In this document: positions 5,702-6,644 of the stretch, in pieces
How positions within the stretch are numbered: the first letter of the stretch is position 1
How the letters are laid out: each line of letters begins with the position of its first letter
Assembly (NCBI GenBank): GCA_003242605.1
Contig: QGUZ01000287.1
Span: 1 to 6,644, forward strand
Reading direction: 5' to 3'
From: Actinomycetota bacterium
GTDB taxonomy: Bacteria; Actinomycetota; Actinomycetes; Streptosporangiales; Streptosporangiaceae
Length of the DNA: 6,644 bases
The notes under the pieces: model-generated
Database searches by the model: none
Told to the model about the DNA's origin: nothing
What the model saw: the letters and a program-made list of their open reading frames with translations, nothing else
Translations under genes and position numbers: made by a program

Positions 5702-6408
5702 CCTGCACTTCCTTCCCGGTTCGCCGGCCGGCGTTCCCAGGTGGCCACGAAGTAGGCGACCCCGAACGGGTCGGCCGCATACCGCAGGCGGGCGGCCCAC
5801 TCGCCGTCGCGGCACGCCGCGGCCATCGCCTGCCAGGCCGCGCGGCCCGCGATGAGCAGCTCGGCGCACCGGCCGGGGTCGAGGCCGAGCAGGGCGGCGG
5901 TGTCGGCGCCGGCGAGCGCGTCGCGGATGCGCGCGTCGGTCTCGGGGGCGCGCGGGTCGACGTAGCCGGGCGCCTTCTCGCCGCGGCGGGCGCTGCCGTC
6001 GGCGGCGACGACCAGCCCGGTACGGCCCGGCCGCGCGGCGATCTTCTCCCCGGCCTCGGCGGCGGCCCGGGCCGGCTCGTCGGCGCCGATCCCCTCGAGG
6101 CGCCACGGCACCGGGCAGGGCTCGAGCAGGGCTCGGCCGACGGCGAGCGCCACCGGCAGCGGGTCGGCCTCGGGGCGGCGGTCCGGGGCGGGGGCGATCC
6201 GGCCGGCCGGGGCGGGCGCGTCGGGCGGGTAGCCGCGGGAGGCCGGGGCGGCGCCGAGCACGACGATCTCGTCCACGCCCGCCTCGACCACGTCGCGGAT
6301 CGCGGCGCGGGCGGCCGCGCGGAGCTCCTCCACCTCGGGCACCGGGCGTCCGGTGACGCCGGGCAGCAGCAGCGGCGCCTGCGGCACGCAGGCCACGGCG
6401 ACGATCAT
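5698..6408 (-). CDS. Class III extradiol dioxygenase subunit B-like (LigB-like) protein, lacking histidine
   Basis: This 236-residue protein matches a family common in actinomycetes and annotated as class III extradiol dioxygenase B-like. The start is MIVAVACVPQAPLLLPGV, then EIVVLGAAPASRGYPPDAP (47-65). DGSARRGEKAPGYVDPRA (137-154) and the C-terminal ADPFGVAYFVATW (212-224) follow. True LigB enzymes bind Fe(II) with two histidines near the N-terminus. Here the first position is Q10, and I find no histidine anywhere in the protein, so classical ring cleavage is very unlikely. It may be a metal-free or differently liganded relative with another role. The start ATG 6408-6406 overlaps the upstream stop (ATGA), and its own stop overlaps the GNAT start in the same way. 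It is thus translationally coupled on both sides. Confidence 0.85.
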   Translation of the reverse strand: MIVAVACVPQAPLLLPGVTGRPVPEVEELRAAARAAIRDVVEAGVDEIVVLGAAPASRGYPPDAPAPAGRIAPAPDRRPEADPLPVALAVGRALLEPCPVPWRLEGIGADEPARAAAEAGEKIAARPGRTGLVVAADGSARRGEKAPGYVDPRAPETDARIRDALAGADTAALLGLDPGRCAELLIAGRAAWQAMAAACRDGEWAARLRYAADPFGVAYFVATWERRPANREGSAG

Positions 6409-6644
6409 GCCATCCCCCGCACGGCCCGGGCCGGGGGCCGCACGCCCCGGGTCACCGCCACCATGTCGACCACCTGGCGAGTGGGCTTGACGTTGTGCGC
6501 GCGGAACACCCGCGCCCCCTGCCAGGCGCACAGCGCGCTCACCGCGAGCGTGCCGTACATGCGCTCCGCCACCGGCAGGCCGAGGGACTCGCCGACGAAG
6601 TCCTTGTTCGACAGCGACACGAGCACCGGCCAGCCGGTGGCGAC
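6405..6644 (-). CDS. Dihydropteroate synthase family protein, C-terminal end only (FolP2-like)
   Basis: The visible 79 residues are the end of a dihydropteroate synthase; the rest lies beyond the right edge. The segment WPVLVSLSNKDFVGESLGL (5-23) corresponds to the 'SRK' region that contacts pterin and pABA in canonical DHPS, with Asn replacing Arg. GARVFRAHNVKPTRQVVDMV (43-62) corresponds to the conserved RVHDV strand, with the Arg-x-His kept. DHPS condenses dihydropterin pyrophosphate with pABA to make dihydropteroate. The SNKDF sequence and the ending (RPPARAVRGMA) resemble what I recall of the mycobacterial FolP2 paralogue, whose DHPS activity is doubtful, rather than FolP1. Its TGA (6407-6405) overlaps the LigB-like start, so it is the upstream gene of the operon. 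Confidence 0.85.
   Translation of the reverse strand, partial: VATGWPVLVSLSNKDFVGESLGLPVAERMYGTLAVSALCAWQGARVFRAHNVKPTRQVVDMVAVTRGVRPPARAVRGMA

Noticed and set aside
3578..5755. Very long plus-strand open frame (725 codons)
   Set aside because: It is an Arg/Ala/Gly/Pro-rich shadow of the FAD oxidoreductase and, antisense, of the GNAT gene. GC-rich DNA leaves off-frames open. No family motif is present.
4455..5780. Long minus-strand open frame (441 codons) over the GNAT gene
   Set aside because: It is a frame-shifted shadow of the GNAT gene with low-complexity Arg/Ala composition and no domain. The GNAT and LigB-like frames explain the DNA.

Overview
The window is very GC-rich DNA. Codons strongly prefer G or C in the third position, GTG is used as a start, and ribosome-binding sites are purine-rich GGAGG types. 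This points to a chromosomal segment of a high-GC actinomycete. A relative of Streptosporangiales or Streptomyces is plausible, but the order cannot be fixed from the sequence. I see no rRNA, tRNA, CRISPR array, transposase or phage gene.

Left part (1-1412). A zinc-binding-type (MDR superfamily) dehydrogenase runs leftward off the window edge. It is divergent from a CDP-alcohol phosphatidyltransferase whose motif is perfect. The dehydrogenase matches its family only down to about position 96. From there to the edge the sequence is G/C homopolymer-rich and stops resembling the family, so it is either damaged or poorly sequenced.

Middle (1413-2533). A small remnant of an alpha/beta hydrolase, split over three frames, lies behind the phosphatidyltransferase terminator. 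Next come an AT-rich island with an inverted repeat and a palindrome, a strong GC hairpin, and a leftward DUF3224 gene. The intergenic stretch upstream of that gene carries a perfect 8-bp inverted repeat. A 50-residue coiled-coil protein gene with a strong ribosome-binding site then reads rightward.

Right part (2534-6644). A leftward short-chain dehydrogenase/reductase is divergent from a rightward FAD-dependent oxidoreductase of the phytoene-desaturase-like family. The oxidoreductase runs 70 nt into the convergent gene that follows. From the right edge comes a leftward three-gene operon: dihydropteroate synthase (3' end only, FolP2-like), a LigB-like protein with no histidine at all, and a tandem GNAT acetyltransferase. 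Both junctions are ATGA start/stop overlaps.

How they fit together. The clearest functional unit is the folP-like / LigB-like / GNAT operon, which is tightly coupled in translation. The two redox genes may share a control region. The dehydrogenase/phosphatidyltransferase pair may belong to a larger lipid- or pterin-related cluster to the left, but that is inference. The most interesting points are the histidine-free 'dioxygenase' coupled to a FolP2-like gene, the hydrolase remnant, and the small coiled-coil gene.
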